A stretch of 64,000 bases of DNA from Desulfoscipio sp. XC116 (lineage in GTDB: Bacteria; Bacillota; Desulfotomaculia; Desulfotomaculales; Desulfallaceae), in assembly GCF_039851975.1 (NCBI RefSeq), contig NZ_CP156660.1, positions 1,741,035-1,805,034 on the forward strand, in the 5' to 3' direction. A model generated the notes under the pieces. That model did no database searches. It saw only the letters and a program-made list of their open reading frames with translations, and was not told where the DNA came from. The position numbers and the translations under genes were made by a program. Numbering within the stretch: the stretch's first letter is position 1; every line of letters starts with the position of its first letter. Shown piece by piece: positions 1 to 9,218 of this stretch.

Positions 1-30
1 TCCCAATATTACGGTTTTCCAAAGTTCCAC
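1..30 (-). CDS. 5' end of a gene running off the left edge
   Basis: On the minus strand a GTG at 30 is preceded, seven bases away, by a strong ribosome binding site (GGGGAGGTG). It opens a frame reading MELWKTVILG to the window edge. Only ten codons are visible, so no function can be given. The call rests on the binding site and spacing alone, and 275 bp of AT-rich sequence without other genes lies upstream of it. Confidence 0.3.
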   Translation of the reverse strand, partial: MELWKTVILG

Positions 31-305
31 TGCCGAACACCTCCCCAAAAGCTTAGTGTTATAATACAACAAAATTAAAAAAATGTTAATATTATATTAA
101 TTTTATGTTAAGTGGATTGTACCATGCTTCACATTGTTTATGCAATAGATATTCTAATAATTATCTGATAATTATATGGCAGTTTGGCTAGCTGATCAAG
201 ATTAAAATGCCATAGCGTCATAAATATTATGGCTATGGCTCTGAAAAAATGTGTAGCCCCAGGGTTTAATGCGTTGTATATATCTTGTTGTAAATACATG
301 AGGGT

Positions 306-776
306 TTAAATGTGCCCTGTTAGGTCTAGGTCCGGCACCTCGGTCTTAATCAAATCAGGCCGTACTTTACTGATTCGTTTAAGTGCCCTGACGACCCCCG
401 GATTCAGTGCCGGGTCGTCAAGAAAAGAGGCCAGTATGGACACATAGTCTTGGAAAAGTTCCGGCTGATGATAAATAATTTCTCCCGCGGCCTCGGGAGC
501 CACCCAAAGAGACCCGCCCGATTCATCATTTAACTCCCAAAATATACGCCGCATGATAGTTTTGGCCCGTTCGGGATTATTTTGGGCTATTCTGTCCGTA
601 AGTAGTCCTAAACCTTCTATTGCCCGCTGGCGCACATATTCGTTCAGGCTGTACAGAAATGAAAAAAGAGCGCCGGTAACTCTGCCGGTATGCTGTTCAC
701 CCAGGTTGATTAACTGATTTAGGTCCCCATATAGCAGTATTTGTTCTACGTTTTTTTTAATGGCTGAAAAATTCAT
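306..776 (-). CDS. HEAT-repeat-like protein (DVU0298-type)
   Basis: A soluble protein of about 156 residues built from amphipathic helix pairs, with runs such as VRQRAIEGLGLL and VVRALKRISKVRPDL that resemble HEAT repeats. Proteins of this shape are annotated as DVU0298-like in anaerobes and their role is unknown; this assignment is from memory and tentative. The ATG at 776 is preferred over the upstream TTG at 785 because AAGGGAG lies nine bases before it. It stands alone, divergent from the HD-GYP gene at 985. No catalytic residues are evident. Confidence 0.6.
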   Translation of the reverse strand: MNFSAIKKNVEQILLYGDLNQLINLGEQHTGRVTGALFSFLYSLNEYVRQRAIEGLGLLTDRIAQNNPERAKTIMRRIFWELNDESGGSLWVAPEAAGEIIYHQPELFQDYVSILASFLDDPALNPGVVRALKRISKVRPDLIKTEVPDLDLTGHI

Positions 777-984
777 ATAAAACAACTCCCTTCTCCCATC
801 TTATTCTACCATGCATATCCATAACGATAATCTAATATTAACCTTTTGTGCGCAAAAGCTAAAGGCATGCTCGGCCCGAATGATTGAAATCGAATCATGT
901 TTTAAGTTCACAAGGTGTTTGGGAAGGAACTTCAGAAGATAATGTCGAAAAAGTGATAATGATTTTTTCTAAGGATGGGTTTTG

Positions 985-2100
985 ATGCGAAAAGTTGCCG
1001 TATTCAGGCTCAAGCCGGGCATGAAAGTGGCCCGCGCAGTATACAATGCCAATCAGCAGGTGCTGTTGGCCGCCGGTACTGTTCTAACGTCGAATTTCAT
1101 TAAAAAATTACTGCAGCTTAATATACCGGGTGTATACATAGACGACGGCTTATTATCCGATGTGGAGCTTGACGACGTAGTTTCGGAGGATACAAGGAAC
1201 CGGGCTATTAGTTACACTAAAAAAATATTTCATGATTTTTATTATACCAGAAGTCTTAGCGGTTTAAAAAAAATGGAGCAAACCGTTAACAATATACTTG
1301 AAGATTTGATGAATAATTCCTCCCTCATGGTAAATCTTGTGGATATTCGCAGTTCGGATGAATACACTTTTGGACACTCGGTGAATACATGTATTTTATC
1401 AATAATTACCGGCATGAAAATGGGTTATACGGGAAAAGCCCTGTGCCGCTTGGCAATGGGAGCGATTATGCACGATTTGGGGAAAACACTTATACCTGCA
1501 GAAATACTTAATAAGGCTGGTAAGCTAACGGCAGAGGAATATGCAATTGTTAAGAAGCATACGGAATACGGTTATTCGATATTGACAAAAACCAGGCGCT
1601 TTAATGCTGTATCAGCGCTGATAGCGCTGCAGCATCATGAACGATACAATGGATCAGGTTATCCAAACGGTCTTACGAGTGACCAGATTCACGAATTTTC
1701 AGTTATTGTGGGTTTAGCCGATACGTACGATGCTTTAACTTCGGACAGAGTTTATCATACTGCCTATACCCCTTATGAGGCTTTTGAAATGATATCTGCT
1801 TTTGGCGATTACATGTTTGACTTTAATGTAGTTAAGTCGTTTTTGCATCATGTAGCCGCCTATCCGGTGGGTAGTTTGGTTAAGCTCAGCACCGGGGAAA
1901 TTGGTGCGGTGGTGCAAAACCGCCCCGGCTATTCATTATGTCCATTGGTAAGAATTTTATTTACATCCGAACATGAGCCATTGACTTGTCCGGCGGAGAT
2001 AGACCTGGCCTCTGTGTCTAACGTGACTATCGTAAAAGTTATTGACAATGATAATGAGTTAAATTTATTAAAATTTAAAAAAGATTCTTTGCAGCGATAA
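985..2100 (+). CDS. HD-GYP domain cyclic-di-GMP phosphodiesterase
   Basis: A 371-residue protein with a variable N-terminal half and an HD-GYP domain over about residues 125-270. The metal-binding HD pair is in HDLGK (about 163-167), and the family signature HHERYNGSGYP (about 217-227) gives the GYP motif. HD-GYP proteins hydrolyse cyclic di-GMP, so this is likely a soluble signalling phosphodiesterase. There is no membrane segment and no receiver domain. The N-terminal KPGMKVARAVYN stretch is typical of a DUF3391-like lead-in found in stand-alone HD-GYP proteins. The ATG at 985 is chosen over the TTG at 982 because AAGGATGGG precedes it. The gene is followed by a hairpin and meets the acyl-CoA ligase tail to tail. 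Confidence 0.9.
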   Translation: MRKVAVFRLKPGMKVARAVYNANQQVLLAAGTVLTSNFIKKLLQLNIPGVYIDDGLLSDVELDDVVSEDTRNRAISYTKKIFHDFYYTRSLSGLKKMEQTVNNILEDLMNNSSLMVNLVDIRSSDEYTFGHSVNTCILSIITGMKMGYTGKALCRLAMGAIMHDLGKTLIPAEILNKAGKLTAEEYAIVKKHTEYGYSILTKTRRFNAVSALIALQHHERYNGSGYPNGLTSDQIHEFSVIVGLADTYDALTSDRVYHTAYTPYEAFEMISAFGDYMFDFNVVKSFLHHVAAYPVGSLVKLSTGEIGAVVQNRPGYSLCPLVRILFTSEHEPLTCPAEIDLASVSNVTIVKVIDNDNELNLLKFKKDSLQR

Positions 2101-2102
2101 CA

Positions 2103-2134
2103 AAACCGGCGAAACAAAAGTGTTCCGCCGGTTT
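2103..2134. terminator. Bidirectional terminator hairpin
   Basis: An inverted repeat with arms around ACCGGCG and CGCCGGT lies between the convergent HD-GYP and acyl-CoA ligase genes. It is flanked by A- and T-rich sequence and probably ends transcription of the HD-GYP gene. Confidence 0.6.
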
Positions 2135-2166
2135 ACATATAATCAACTTTTTTAGTTTAATTGGCT

Positions 2167-3792
2167 TTAGGCTTTTTGTTTTTTTATCTCTTCTTCTCTC
2201 AGTTCTCGCCTGAGTACCTTGCCCACGATGGTTTTGGGCAGCTCGGAGCGGAATTCGATCAGTTTGGGTACTTTATACCTGGCCAGGTTGGCTTTACAAT
2301 ACTCCATGATCTCCTTTTCAGTGGCTTGCTCGCCTTCTTTTAGAACCACAAATGCTTTGACAGTTTCGCCACGGTAGGGGTCGGGTACGCCTGCTACCAC
2401 TGCCTCCAGTACTTTAGGATGCTCAAAGAGAACTTCTTCTATATCCCTGGGGTAAATATTATATCCTCCAGCAATAATCATATCTTTTTTGCGGTCTACA
2501 ATATAGAAATATCCTTCATCGTCCATCTTTGCGATATCACCGGTATAAATCCAGCCGTTTTTCAACGTTTTAGCGCTTTCCTCAGGCATATTCCAGTACC
2601 CTTTCATTACTTGGGGACCGCTTATGCACAGTTCACCAATTTCGCCCGGAGGGAGTTCCCGCTCGCCGGTTTCAAGATCCATTATTTTACAATCCGTGTC
2701 GGGTAAAGGTATACCAATGGAGCCAACCTTCCGTTTGCCCAACATGGGGTTGCAGTGAGTCACCGGGGAGGTTTCCGACAACCCGTAGCCTTCCACCAGT
2801 AAACCTTCGGTCAGCCTTTCAAACTGTTCGGCCACTTCCACAGGCAGGGGTGCCGAACCGCTGATGCAGCCTTTTATACTTTTGATCTCATATTGCTGAG
2901 CATTGGGATAATTGTTTACAGCAATGTACATGGTTGGCACGCCCGGGAATAAAGAGGGTTTTTCATTTTTAATTAATTCCAGGCACTCCTTAATATCGAA
3001 TCGCGCCATGACAATCATAGTCGCAGCGTTGATAATGCTTAAATTAAGGCAGGTGGTCATGCCATATGAATGGAAAAATGGCAGTGCACTAAGAACTTTT
3101 TCATTGCCATACTCTAATGTTTCAAACCATTCAGCTACTTGGATGGCGTTAGCAGTAACGTTGCGATTGGTCAGCATGGCGCCTTTGGATACGCCGGTGG
3201 TACCTCCGGTGTACTGGAAAACCGCTATATCTTCGTCCATATCCACCGGCACCTGTTCGAATTGTGGCGGATATTTTAACAGCAACTCCTCTGCTTTAAG
3301 GACGTTATCATCGGCAGCGCCGGATGGTTGGCCAAGTGCAAAAATAATAACATTTTTTAGAGGTGTGATATTGCGCACGTTTTTAATGCGTGGATAAAAA
3401 GCATCATAAGCAATAATTGTTTGGGCACCGGAATCGTTTAAAATGTGCTCTAATTCTCTTTCCACATACATAGGGTTAACTTGCACAACTATGGCACCGA
3501 GCTTCAAGGTGGCTAAAAAGCCCAGAATGTATTGAGGACAGTTGGGAGCCATTAGTGCTACCCGATCTCCTTTTTTTACGCCCAGATCTGCCAAGGCCCC
3601 TGCACATTGGTTGACCATCGCTGCCAGCATTTTATACGAAAACCTGATACCGGCAAATACAACAGCATCACGATCAGGAAAATTATTGGCTGCTTTTTCG
3701 AGATACTGAGGCATAGTAAGGTTTGGATAGTCGATGTGCGGGCGTACGTTCGAGGAGTAGCCTTTGTACCAAACTTTGTTTAAATCAACCAT
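2167..3792 (-). CDS. fadD: Long-chain fatty-acyl-CoA ligase (FadD-like)
   Basis: An AMP-forming acyl-CoA synthetase of about 541 residues, the usual length for the family. It activates a fatty acid with ATP and CoA at the membrane face for oxidation or lipid synthesis. Visible signatures are the P-loop-like QYTGGTTGVSKGA, the A5-type GYGLSETSP, the adenylate-binding YTGDIA and the C-terminal hinge DRKKDMI followed by GGYNIYP. The catalytic lysine lies in PKTIVGKVLRREL. The start is placed at the ATG at 3792 because GGAGGTG lies nine bases upstream; the frame stays open to 3837 but without a binding site. The chain-length preference cannot be read from sequence. It stands alone. Confidence 0.9.
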   Translation of the reverse strand: MVDLNKVWYKGYSSNVRPHIDYPNLTMPQYLEKAANNFPDRDAVVFAGIRFSYKMLAAMVNQCAGALADLGVKKGDRVALMAPNCPQYILGFLATLKLGAIVVQVNPMYVERELEHILNDSGAQTIIAYDAFYPRIKNVRNITPLKNVIIFALGQPSGAADDNVLKAEELLLKYPPQFEQVPVDMDEDIAVFQYTGGTTGVSKGAMLTNRNVTANAIQVAEWFETLEYGNEKVLSALPFFHSYGMTTCLNLSIINAATMIVMARFDIKECLELIKNEKPSLFPGVPTMYIAVNNYPNAQQYEIKSIKGCISGSAPLPVEVAEQFERLTEGLLVEGYGLSETSPVTHCNPMLGKRKVGSIGIPLPDTDCKIMDLETGERELPPGEIGELCISGPQVMKGYWNMPEESAKTLKNGWIYTGDIAKMDDEGYFYIVDRKKDMIIAGGYNIYPRDIEEVLFEHPKVLEAVVAGVPDPYRGETVKAFVVLKEGEQATEKEIMEYCKANLARYKVPKLIEFRSELPKTIVGKVLRRELREEEIKKQKA

Positions 3793-4041
3793 TTCATTAT
3801 ACACCTCCATTTTTTTTGCATGTGAGTGATTAGTCATTCAGTTTGAAATAATTAAAAAACTATGTACATTAGACGACAATAATGCTTTGCATACCATTTC
3901 TACAAAGAAATTGCTAATCCTTCACGTTTTTTAAAATTTTTAAAAAATAATAAATAATCAACATCCATTAACTTTTGTAAATTTTATAATAATTAACTGT
4001 CATAGTAAATATACATTAAATTATGTGTGCGGTTATGGATG

Positions 4042-4077
4042 CAACGCAATTAAATATATATATATTTAATTGCGTTG
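4042..4077. repeat. Perfect 36-bp palindrome
   Basis: Two 18-bp arms (CAACGCAATTAAATATAT and its exact complement) meet with no loop. The palindrome ends 11 bp beyond the stop of the minus-strand methyltransferase. It could be a transcription terminator without a typical T-tract, or a protein-binding site. The surrounding 3793-4088 gap is AT-rich and has no gene. Confidence 0.8.
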
Positions 4078-4088
4078 ACAGATAGAAG

Positions 4089-4778
4089 CTATTTAACGGA
4101 AACTGCACATATGAATCCCCCATCGGTACGGTTGGCTCTTATGGCGTCGGCTTCAATGGCCATGGCTGTATCCTCACAAGTGAAATCAAAATCCGGCGGG
4201 ACAAATAAGACCGCTTTTCCCTGCACTTGTTGACCCGGCATGGCCGCCAGTAGTTCGTTCAGTGTGTAAAAACGGGCCTGATTGAATGGACTGTCGGGAT
4301 CGTGGCGTGCCTTTGCATCATAGTGCCGCCACCAGACACTGTCCCGGCCAATTAAGCCCACCACCAGTCGGCCGCCTGTTCTTAATACCCTAAACGCTTC
4401 TTGCAGTGCAGCGGCAAGGTCCGGGGTAAATTCCAGTGCGGTTACTGAAAGTACCAGGTCAAAGCTGGCTTTCTGAAAAGGCAGATGTAGTGCGTCGGCT
4501 TCCGTAAAACAAATTGCCAGACCGGCAGCAAGTGCTTTGGTCCGTGCCTTTCCCAGCATGGCCGTTGAGATATCCACACCGGTGGTGGTCAGTCCCATTC
4601 GGGCCAGGTCCAGTGAGTATTGCCCTGTGCCACATCCGATATCAAGCAGCTGCATGCCTGCCTGTGGCTGCAGATAAGAGTAAAGAGCCTGTCTCTCAAT
4701 CCGGTCTACTACGCGGCCCGCAGTGGTGCAATACCAATCATCATAACTGCCGGCCATTTGGTCAAATAACTGGCTCAT
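4089..4778 (-). CDS. Class I SAM-dependent methyltransferase
   Basis: A 229-residue Rossmann-fold methyltransferase. Motif I is LLDIGCGTGQYSLDLA (about 44-59), the acidic residue binding the ribose is in GVDIST (about 68-73), and motif IV follows as FDLVLSVTALEFT. The N-terminal FDQMAGSYDDWY is typical of UbiE/BioC-like enzymes that methylate small molecules, but the substrate is not evident. The start at 4778 has AAGGAGG eleven bases upstream. It is a single gene with no pathway neighbours. Confidence 0.85.
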   Translation of the reverse strand: MSQLFDQMAGSYDDWYCTTAGRVVDRIERQALYSYLQPQAGMQLLDIGCGTGQYSLDLARMGLTTTGVDISTAMLGKARTKALAAGLAICFTEADALHLPFQKASFDLVLSVTALEFTPDLAAALQEAFRVLRTGGRLVVGLIGRDSVWWRHYDAKARHDPDSPFNQARFYTLNELLAAMPGQQVQGKAVLFVPPDFDFTCEDTAMAIEADAIRANRTDGGFICAVSVK

Positions 4779-4935
4779 GGCTTTGGTTTGCCTCCTTCTT
4801 TATGTATGTAAACTTCACTTCCTATTTGTATTAATACATGGTTTTTTAAGATCAGTTTACCACTGGCAAATTACTGGTGCAAGAGTTGGGGCTTGGTATA
4901 AGACATACAGCGGTGAGAAAAATTATGAGTTGCAA

Positions 4936-4980
4936 AAAAAGCAGGCTAAAAGTTGTATGCTTCTAACCTGCTTTAAAAAA
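4936..4980 (-). terminator. Terminator of the NADH/iron-sulfur operon
   Basis: Read on the minus strand, arms around AAAGCAGG and CCTGCTTT close a hairpin followed by a run of seven T residues. It lies about 40 bp beyond the last gene (stop at 5017) and fits a Rho-independent terminator. Confidence 0.75.
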
Positions 4981-5016
4981 ATAAGGTTTATTATGTCTTA
5001 GTTTTAGATTAGGTTA

Positions 5017-5937
5017 TCATTTGACCAATTTAGATAATATATCTTCCAGACCAAGGGCCTCTGCCCAGGACACTTCAACAAACTCGCCGTCCTTTTTAAG
5101 CTGCGGGATGTGCGGTTCGTCCAGATATTTAAGCTCCAGCCCCAGCCGTCCCTTCATGCACAGGGGGCGACCGCTGCCCGGTTCTTTGGGTACAACACCG
5201 ATGTTTTGGCCGTTTTTGCTCAGCACTTCAAAGGTGCAGCCGCTGTCACAGAAAGTGCAGGTGACCTCCCGGCGTTTCATTTCCCAGGTGCGCCCTTTGC
5301 CGGCCAATGGTTTCCAGGTAAGTGCGCCCACGGGGCATACAGTTACACAGCGCCCACAGTATACGCAGTCGGATTCGCCCAGGGGGGTATCCATAGCGGT
5401 AACAATTTTAGTGTTGAAACCACGATAGCCGAAATCAATAACGCTGCGTTCTTTAATGGCGTTGCAGGTGCGCACGCACCGGCCGCACAGTATGCATTTA
5501 TTGGCATCCCTAATAATATAGGGGTTGGTATCGTCCAGCGGGTAGTTTTTACGCTCTCCTGTAAATCCGGATTCCTTGACGCCATAGCGGAACGCATAGT
5601 CCTGCAAGCGGCAGTCGCCGTTGCGGTCACAGGTTAGGCAGTCCTGCGGGTGGTTGGCCAACAGCAGTTCCAGTATGGTTTTGCGGGCTTCTATTACTGC
5701 AGGCGATTCGGTAAGTACCTGCATGCCTTCGCCGCATTCGGTGACGCAGGAAGCCGGCAAGTTACGCATACCCGGTATTTCCACCACGCAGATGCGGCAG
5801 GCGCCAAAGCGCGGTAAGGCGGGGTCGTGGCATAGTGTAGGTATGAATATGCCGGCTTGCCGGGCCGCGTCCAACACGGTGGTGCCTTTAGGTACTTTTA
5901 TATTAATACCATTAATGGTCAGCGATACATAGGACAT
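5017..5937 (-). CDS. NuoG/FdhA N-terminal-like iron-sulfur subunit (no catalytic domain)
   Basis: About 306 residues, all electron-transfer modules. A plant-type [2Fe-2S] domain comes first (CHDPALPRFGACRICVVE with a later TECGEG), then the His-Cys3 cluster region (HPQDCLTCDRNGDCRLQD), two ferredoxin [4Fe-4S] motifs (CILCGRCVRTC and CVYCGRCVTVC), and the cluster fold that opens molybdopterin enzymes (CTFCDSGC, later GRPLCMKGR). It then stops just where a catalytic domain would start. Full NuoG, HydA or FdhA proteins are two to three times longer. It is last in the operon after NuoE- and NuoF-like genes, so it probably wires that NADH module to a partner encoded elsewhere (hydrogenase, formate dehydrogenase or Hdr). 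The start at 5937 has GGAGGG upstream; the frame opens at 5961. Confidence 0.85.
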   Translation of the reverse strand: MSYVSLTINGINIKVPKGTTVLDAARQAGIFIPTLCHDPALPRFGACRICVVEIPGMRNLPASCVTECGEGMQVLTESPAVIEARKTILELLLANHPQDCLTCDRNGDCRLQDYAFRYGVKESGFTGERKNYPLDDTNPYIIRDANKCILCGRCVRTCNAIKERSVIDFGYRGFNTKIVTAMDTPLGESDCVYCGRCVTVCPVGALTWKPLAGKGRTWEMKRREVTCTFCDSGCTFEVLSKNGQNIGVVPKEPGSGRPLCMKGRLGLELKYLDEPHIPQLKKDGEFVEVSWAEALGLEDILSKLVK

Positions 5938-6021
5938 TCTCTTTTCCCTCCTTTTGCGCAAAAGTTAATCATCATCAATTTAACCCATTAGTGGATGAAT
6001 GAACATATAGCAGTTAATTGA

Positions 6022-7974
6022 TTACGCTTTGTAAATAGCGTCGAATTTGCAGCCCAGCAAGCATGAGCCGCACTTGATGCACTTGGTTGTGTCGATAACG
6101 TGAGGCTCTTTTTTCTCGCCTGTGATGGCCCCGGCCGGGCAGTTCTTGGCGCACTTGCCGCAGCCTTTGCATTTTTCGGGGTCGATTTTAAATACCAGAA
6201 GGGCGCTGCAGGCACCGGCAGGACATCGCTTGTCCTGGATATGAGCAATGTATTCATCTTTGAAGTAGCGCAAGGTGGATAAAATGGGGTTGGGGCAAGT
6301 CTGACCAAGCCCGCATAGCGCAGTGTTTTTAACTACTCGTCCCAGGCGTTCTAAAGAATCCAGGTCCTCCATTTTCCCTTCACCGTTGCAGATGCGGGTT
6401 AAGATTTCCAGCATGCGCTTGGTGCCTTCCCGGCAGGGGGTACACTTGCCGCAGGACTCGGACTGGGTAAAGGTGAGAAAGAACCGGGCTACGTCCACCA
6501 TGCAGGTGGTTTCGTCCATGACCACCAGACCCCCCGAGCCCATCATAGCCCCGGCAGCGGTGAGAGAATCATAGTCTACCGGCAGGTCCAGGTTTTCTTC
6601 GGGAATACAGCCGCCGGACGGACCGCCAATCTGTACGGCTTTAAACTTCTTACCGTTTTGGATGCCGCCGCCGATGGTAAATATAATGTCCTTTAAGGTC
6701 ATACCCATCGGTACTTCTACCAGGCCCGTATTGTTTACTTTACCCGTCAGAGCGAAGATCTTGGTGCCCTTGCTCTTTTCGGTGCCCAGCTTGGCATAGT
6801 TTTCCCCGCCGTTGCGCAATATATGGGGCACGTTGGCGTAAGTTTCCACGTTGTTCAGGTTGGTGGGCTTGCCCCACAGACCGCTTTGGGCCGGGAAGGG
6901 CGGTCTTACTCTGGGCATGCCGCGGTTGCCCTCAATAGAGGTAAGCAGCGCGGTTTCCTCTCCGCACACAAATGCACCGGCACCGGCTTTAATTTTGATA
7001 TGGAAGTTAAAGCCGGAATTGAATATATTATCTCCCAATATGCCATATTGCTCGGCCTGGGCAATGGCAATTTTCAAACGCTCAATGGCCAGGGGATACT
7101 CGGCCCGCACGTAGATATAACCTTCATCGGCACCTACGGCGTAGCCGCAAATCATCATGCCTTCCAGTACGGCGTGGGGGTCGCCCTCCAGCACACTGCG
7201 GTCCATAAAAGCACCCGGGTCGCCCTCGTCGGCGTTGCAGACCACATATTTTTTATCTCCTGTCGCCTGGCGTACAAAGCCCCACTTCATACCGGTGGGG
7301 AAACCTGCACCGCCGCGGCCGCGCAGGCCGGACTTTTTCACGTCTTCAATGACCTCTTCGGGGGTCATGTCAAACAGGGCCTTCACAAAGCCGGCGTATC
7401 CATCGTTGGCGATGTATTCGGATACATTCTCGGGGTTGATGTGGCCGCAGTTATGCAGCACCATGCGCTGCTGCCTGGCGTAAAAGGGTACGTCATTATA
7501 GGTTTTAGCAAGTTCTCCGGTGGTGGGGTCTTTATAAAGCAGCCGCTCCACCACCTGGCCGCCCGCCAGGTTTTGCTCGACTATTTCCGGTACATCGCTC
7601 ACATCCACTCGCACATAGAAGATCTTGTCGGGCTCTACGATCATCAGCGGGCCCTGTTCGCAGAAACCGTGGCAGCCCGTGATGGTAATTTTTACTTTAT
7701 CCGTGAGGTTATGCTTTTGCAATTCTTCTTTTAATACAGCCACCAGTTTTTTTGAACCGGAAGAGGTACAGCCTGTACCGGCGCAAATGAGTATGTTTTT
7801 CTTGTCCGAACCGGCCGGCAGGTGTATGTCAGCCAGTAAATCCTGCCTTTTTTGCCGACAGGCGTCGTCGTCATGGCAAATAGGTCCTTCTTTTATGCAC
7901 TTGATGAAGTCCCGGCAGGGATTTTGTGGTTCGTGGGTGCATTTGTCACAGCATTTGTCCAATAGATTGTTCAA
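6022..7974 (-). CDS. NuoF/HydB-like NADH-binding flavin iron-sulfur subunit
   Basis: A 650-residue protein with this order: a Cys-rich N-terminus (CCDKCTHEP), a thioredoxin-like [2Fe-2S] domain (about 58-140, with CAGTGCTSSGS and GCHGFCEQGP), the NADH/FMN domain with GRGGAGFPTGMKWG (about 218-231), an SLBB region, the N3-type cluster ESCGKCTPCREGT, and a C-terminal two-cluster ferredoxin (CKGCGKCAKNC and CIKCGSCLLGC). This layout is that of HydB of electron-bifurcating hydrogenases and of NAD-dependent formate dehydrogenases. It takes electrons from or gives them to NAD(H). The TTG start at 7974 has AAGGAGG nine bases upstream. It lies 17 bp after the NuoE-like gene. Confidence 0.92.
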   Translation of the reverse strand: MNNLLDKCCDKCTHEPQNPCRDFIKCIKEGPICHDDDACRQKRQDLLADIHLPAGSDKKNILICAGTGCTSSGSKKLVAVLKEELQKHNLTDKVKITITGCHGFCEQGPLMIVEPDKIFYVRVDVSDVPEIVEQNLAGGQVVERLLYKDPTTGELAKTYNDVPFYARQQRMVLHNCGHINPENVSEYIANDGYAGFVKALFDMTPEEVIEDVKKSGLRGRGGAGFPTGMKWGFVRQATGDKKYVVCNADEGDPGAFMDRSVLEGDPHAVLEGMMICGYAVGADEGYIYVRAEYPLAIERLKIAIAQAEQYGILGDNIFNSGFNFHIKIKAGAGAFVCGEETALLTSIEGNRGMPRVRPPFPAQSGLWGKPTNLNNVETYANVPHILRNGGENYAKLGTEKSKGTKIFALTGKVNNTGLVEVPMGMTLKDIIFTIGGGIQNGKKFKAVQIGGPSGGCIPEENLDLPVDYDSLTAAGAMMGSGGLVVMDETTCMVDVARFFLTFTQSESCGKCTPCREGTKRMLEILTRICNGEGKMEDLDSLERLGRVVKNTALCGLGQTCPNPILSTLRYFKDEYIAHIQDKRCPAGACSALLVFKIDPEKCKGCGKCAKNCPAGAITGEKKEPHVIDTTKCIKCGSCLLGCKFDAIYKA

Positions 7975-7991
7975 TTTGCCAGGCCTCCTTC

Positions 7992-8477
7992 CTACTCGTA
8001 TTTTTTAACTACCGATACGGCTCTGTCCGGTGTTAAGCGGCCGTGGGTATCTTCGTTAACCATCATTACGGGGGCAAGACCACAGGCTCCCAGGCAGGCC
8101 ACTGTTTCCAGCGTATAGCGCCGGTCCCCGGTGGTTTCGTTGCGGCCTACGCCCAGGTCTGTGGATACGGCGTCAAATACTTTGCCGGCGCCCCGTACGT
8201 GGCAGGCCGTACCCTGGCACATACGGATAATATTGCGTCCCCGGGGTTTTAGGTGGAACTGGGAATAAAAAGTGACTACACCGAAGGTCTTGCTAAAGGG
8301 TACGCCAATCTCTCGGGAGATTTTTTTCATCACATCTCCGGGCAGGTAACCGAATATTTCCTGGGCTTCCTGTAATAAGGGAATTAAAGCTCCTCTAAAG
8401 TTTCGGTACTTGTCGAAAACGTCTTGCAATTGTTGGTACTGGGTCTCCTGACTTTGTTCGCATTTACAAGCTGCCAA
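7992..8477 (-). CDS. NuoE/HydC-like [2Fe-2S] thioredoxin-fold subunit
   Basis: A 161-residue protein of the 24-kDa NADH dehydrogenase subunit family. The four cluster ligands are in CQGTACHVRG and in the later CLGACGLAP, with the GVVTFYSQFH stretch ahead of them. An N-terminal helical region precedes the thioredoxin fold. It is first in the three-gene operon and forms the NADH-oxidising core with the NuoF-like subunit. The operon lacks the membrane subunits of complex I, so the complex is likely soluble. Confidence 0.92.
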   Translation of the reverse strand: MAACKCEQSQETQYQQLQDVFDKYRNFRGALIPLLQEAQEIFGYLPGDVMKKISREIGVPFSKTFGVVTFYSQFHLKPRGRNIIRMCQGTACHVRGAGKVFDAVSTDLGVGRNETTGDRRYTLETVACLGACGLAPVMMVNEDTHGRLTPDRAVSVVKKYE

Positions 8478-8636
8478 ATTATTTCCCTCCTCTCATTAAT
8501 GCAGGAGCATTACACTGGCCCGGGCGGTTGGTTTCCGGCCGGGTATTCGTTGGTAATGCTTCCAAAATATTTAGCGATACTGTACGTGCGGCACGAATAC
8601 CGCGTAAAAGGTTGATAATTGATAATTCGCTCATTT

Positions 8637-9218
8637 TTAGCATTTTAGGCGAAAATCCAACACTCTTTCCTCGGTGACCAGTATGTGTATGGGTACATCG
8701 TACTCACCGGGGTAAACATTGGGTCTGACCTGAAGTTCAAAGGCCAGTGAAACCAGCGTTATGTTTTCACCGGTACGGGGCAGAAAACGATCGTAAAAGC
8801 CTCCCCCGTAGCCAAGGCGGTCTCCCGCGGTGTCGAAGGCCACTCCGGGTATGATAACCAGATCAATTTCCTTGGGGTCCACGGGACGTACACATTCGGG
8901 TTTGGGTTCTAAAATACCCCAGGTGCCCGGGGTCAAGTCATCCGGAAAACGGACTACCTGTGACGGTATAAGATTTTTATTAGTCGCGTCGGTAATAGGT
9001 ACCACTAATCGCTTACCTTGCTGCAGAGCGTTTTTAATGATGGACACGGTCTGCACCTCGTTGCGAAAGTCAACATAGGCCATCACCGTGGCAGCCCGGC
9101 GATATTCGGGCAAAGCCAGCACTTTGGCGGCAATAGCAGAGCTTTTTGCCTCTATTTGCTGCAGAGGCATGGCGTTGCGTCCTGCAATCACATTCTTTCT
9201 TAATTCGTTTTTGGACAC
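8637..9218 (-). CDS. 5-formyltetrahydrofolate cyclo-ligase
   Basis: A 193-residue enzyme of the YgfA/MTHFS family. It converts 5-formyl-THF with ATP to 5,10-methenyl-THF, returning a stable folate to the one-carbon pool. The N-terminal LRKNVIAGRNAM, the substrate site PGVAFDTAGDRLGYGGG and the terminal FYDRFL motif are all present, and the length is normal. GGAGG lies before the ATG. In an anaerobe with a Wood-Ljungdahl-type C1 pathway it would protect the folate pool, but no C1 genes are next to it. Confidence 0.92.
   Translation of the reverse strand: MSKNELRKNVIAGRNAMPLQQIEAKSSAIAAKVLALPEYRRAATVMAYVDFRNEVQTVSIIKNALQQGKRLVVPITDATNKNLIPSQVVRFPDDLTPGTWGILEPKPECVRPVDPKEIDLVIIPGVAFDTAGDRLGYGGGFYDRFLPRTGENITLVSLAFELQVRPNVYPGEYDVPIHILVTEERVLDFRLKC

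Noticed and set aside
6823-7734. 303-codon plus-strand ORF
   Set aside because: It lies wholly within the NuoF-like gene on the other strand; the composition is that of an antisense frame and there is no ribosome binding site.
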